Assembly: GCA_031289975.1 (NCBI GenBank) | Contig: JAITOM010000413.1 | Coordinates: forward strand, 1-6,114 | Direction of reading: 5' to 3' | DNA from: Methanobrevibacter sp. | GTDB taxonomy: Archaea; Methanobacteriota; Methanobacteria; Methanobacteriales; Methanobacteriaceae | Length of the DNA: 6,114 bases | Shown: one piece after another, positions 6,022 through 6,114 of the stretch | How the letters are laid out: every line of letters starts with the position of its first letter | Numbering within the stretch: the stretch's first letter is position 1 | Translations under genes and position numbers: made by a program | Notes under the pieces: generated by a model | The model's database searches: none | Told to the model about the DNA's origin: nothing | Seen by the model: the letters and a program-made list of their open reading frames with translations, nothing else

Positions 6022-6114
6022 TCAAATTTTAGGAAATTCTGATGGTGAAAAGTAATATACTTTTGCATATCCTTTATCTACTAAAAGTTGATTAAAATCT
6101 GTTTTCATATCATC
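6022..6114 (-). CDS. C-terminal fragment of a probable thermonuclease (SNase-like) protein
   Basis: The last 30 codons of a gene whose start lies beyond the right edge, ending with TGA at 6022-6024. The segment FNQLLVDKGYAKVYYFSPSEF resembles the C-terminal part of staphylococcal-nuclease-like proteins, where an N-x-x-L-x-x-x-G-Y-A-x-V pattern is typical and archaeal members follow it with a (I/F)xPSEF segment. These enzymes are calcium-dependent nucleases and are often secreted or membrane-anchored. The catalytic residues would be upstream, outside the window. The tail ends soon after PSEF, slightly shorter than I would expect. An internal ATG at 6108-6106 makes a tiny stand-alone gene formally possible but unlikely. 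Confidence 0.6.
   Translation of the reverse strand, partial: DDMKTDFNQLLVDKGYAKVYYFSPSEFPKI

Noticed and set aside
3608..6114. Mobile element or defence island carrying the pRiA4b-family and nuclease-like genes
   Set aside because: No transposase, integrase, terminal inverted repeats or target-site duplications are visible. The nuclease fragment is too short to support a defence role.

Overview
This window is very AT-rich. It has compact archaeal-looking genes separated by even more AT-rich, repeat-laden spacers. Shine-Dalgarno sites of the AGGTG/GGAG type, an archaeal-style TATA box, a methanogen-type biotin protein ligase and an archaeal asparagine-synthetase relative (C-terminal YRPKKAAQYGSG signature) fit a Methanobacteriales archaeon. 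A heme catalase narrows this to Methanobrevibacter, most likely the M. arboriphilus / termite-gut species group. The genus call is inference from family knowledge, not from a search.

Layout from left to right: 1-246 is a non-coding spacer downstream of catalase. 247-1755 (minus) is a complete small-subunit heme catalase. 1756-2713 is a 958-bp divergent intergenic region with no supportable gene. It holds a strictly regular 19-bp array of six identical units plus a partial one, two other short tandem duplications, and two copies of a TGCATNNGTCATA element. 2714-3607 (plus) is a biotin protein ligase with a TTG start and no room for a DNA-binding domain. 3608-3674 is a short convergent spacer. 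3675-4994 (minus) is an asparagine-synthetase-like protein whose glutaminase half lacks its N-terminal nucleophile region. 5030-5626 (minus) is a pRiA4b ORF-3 family protein. 5627-6021 is a non-coding spacer with nested tandem duplications. 6022-6114 (minus) is the C-terminal end of what looks like a staphylococcal-nuclease-type protein running off the window.

The genes do not form one obvious pathway. Catalase is oxidative-stress defence, BirA serves biotin-dependent carboxylation (pyruvate carboxylase in methanogens), and the AsnB-like protein belongs to amide transfer or asparagine metabolism. The pRiA4b protein and the AsnB-like gene lie 35 bp apart on the same strand and could be co-transcribed. 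I see no convincing new multi-gene system. The most unusual signals are the 19-bp array, the truncated AsnB-like protein with a 14-bp duplication that supplies its stop codon, and a possible repeated intergenic element.
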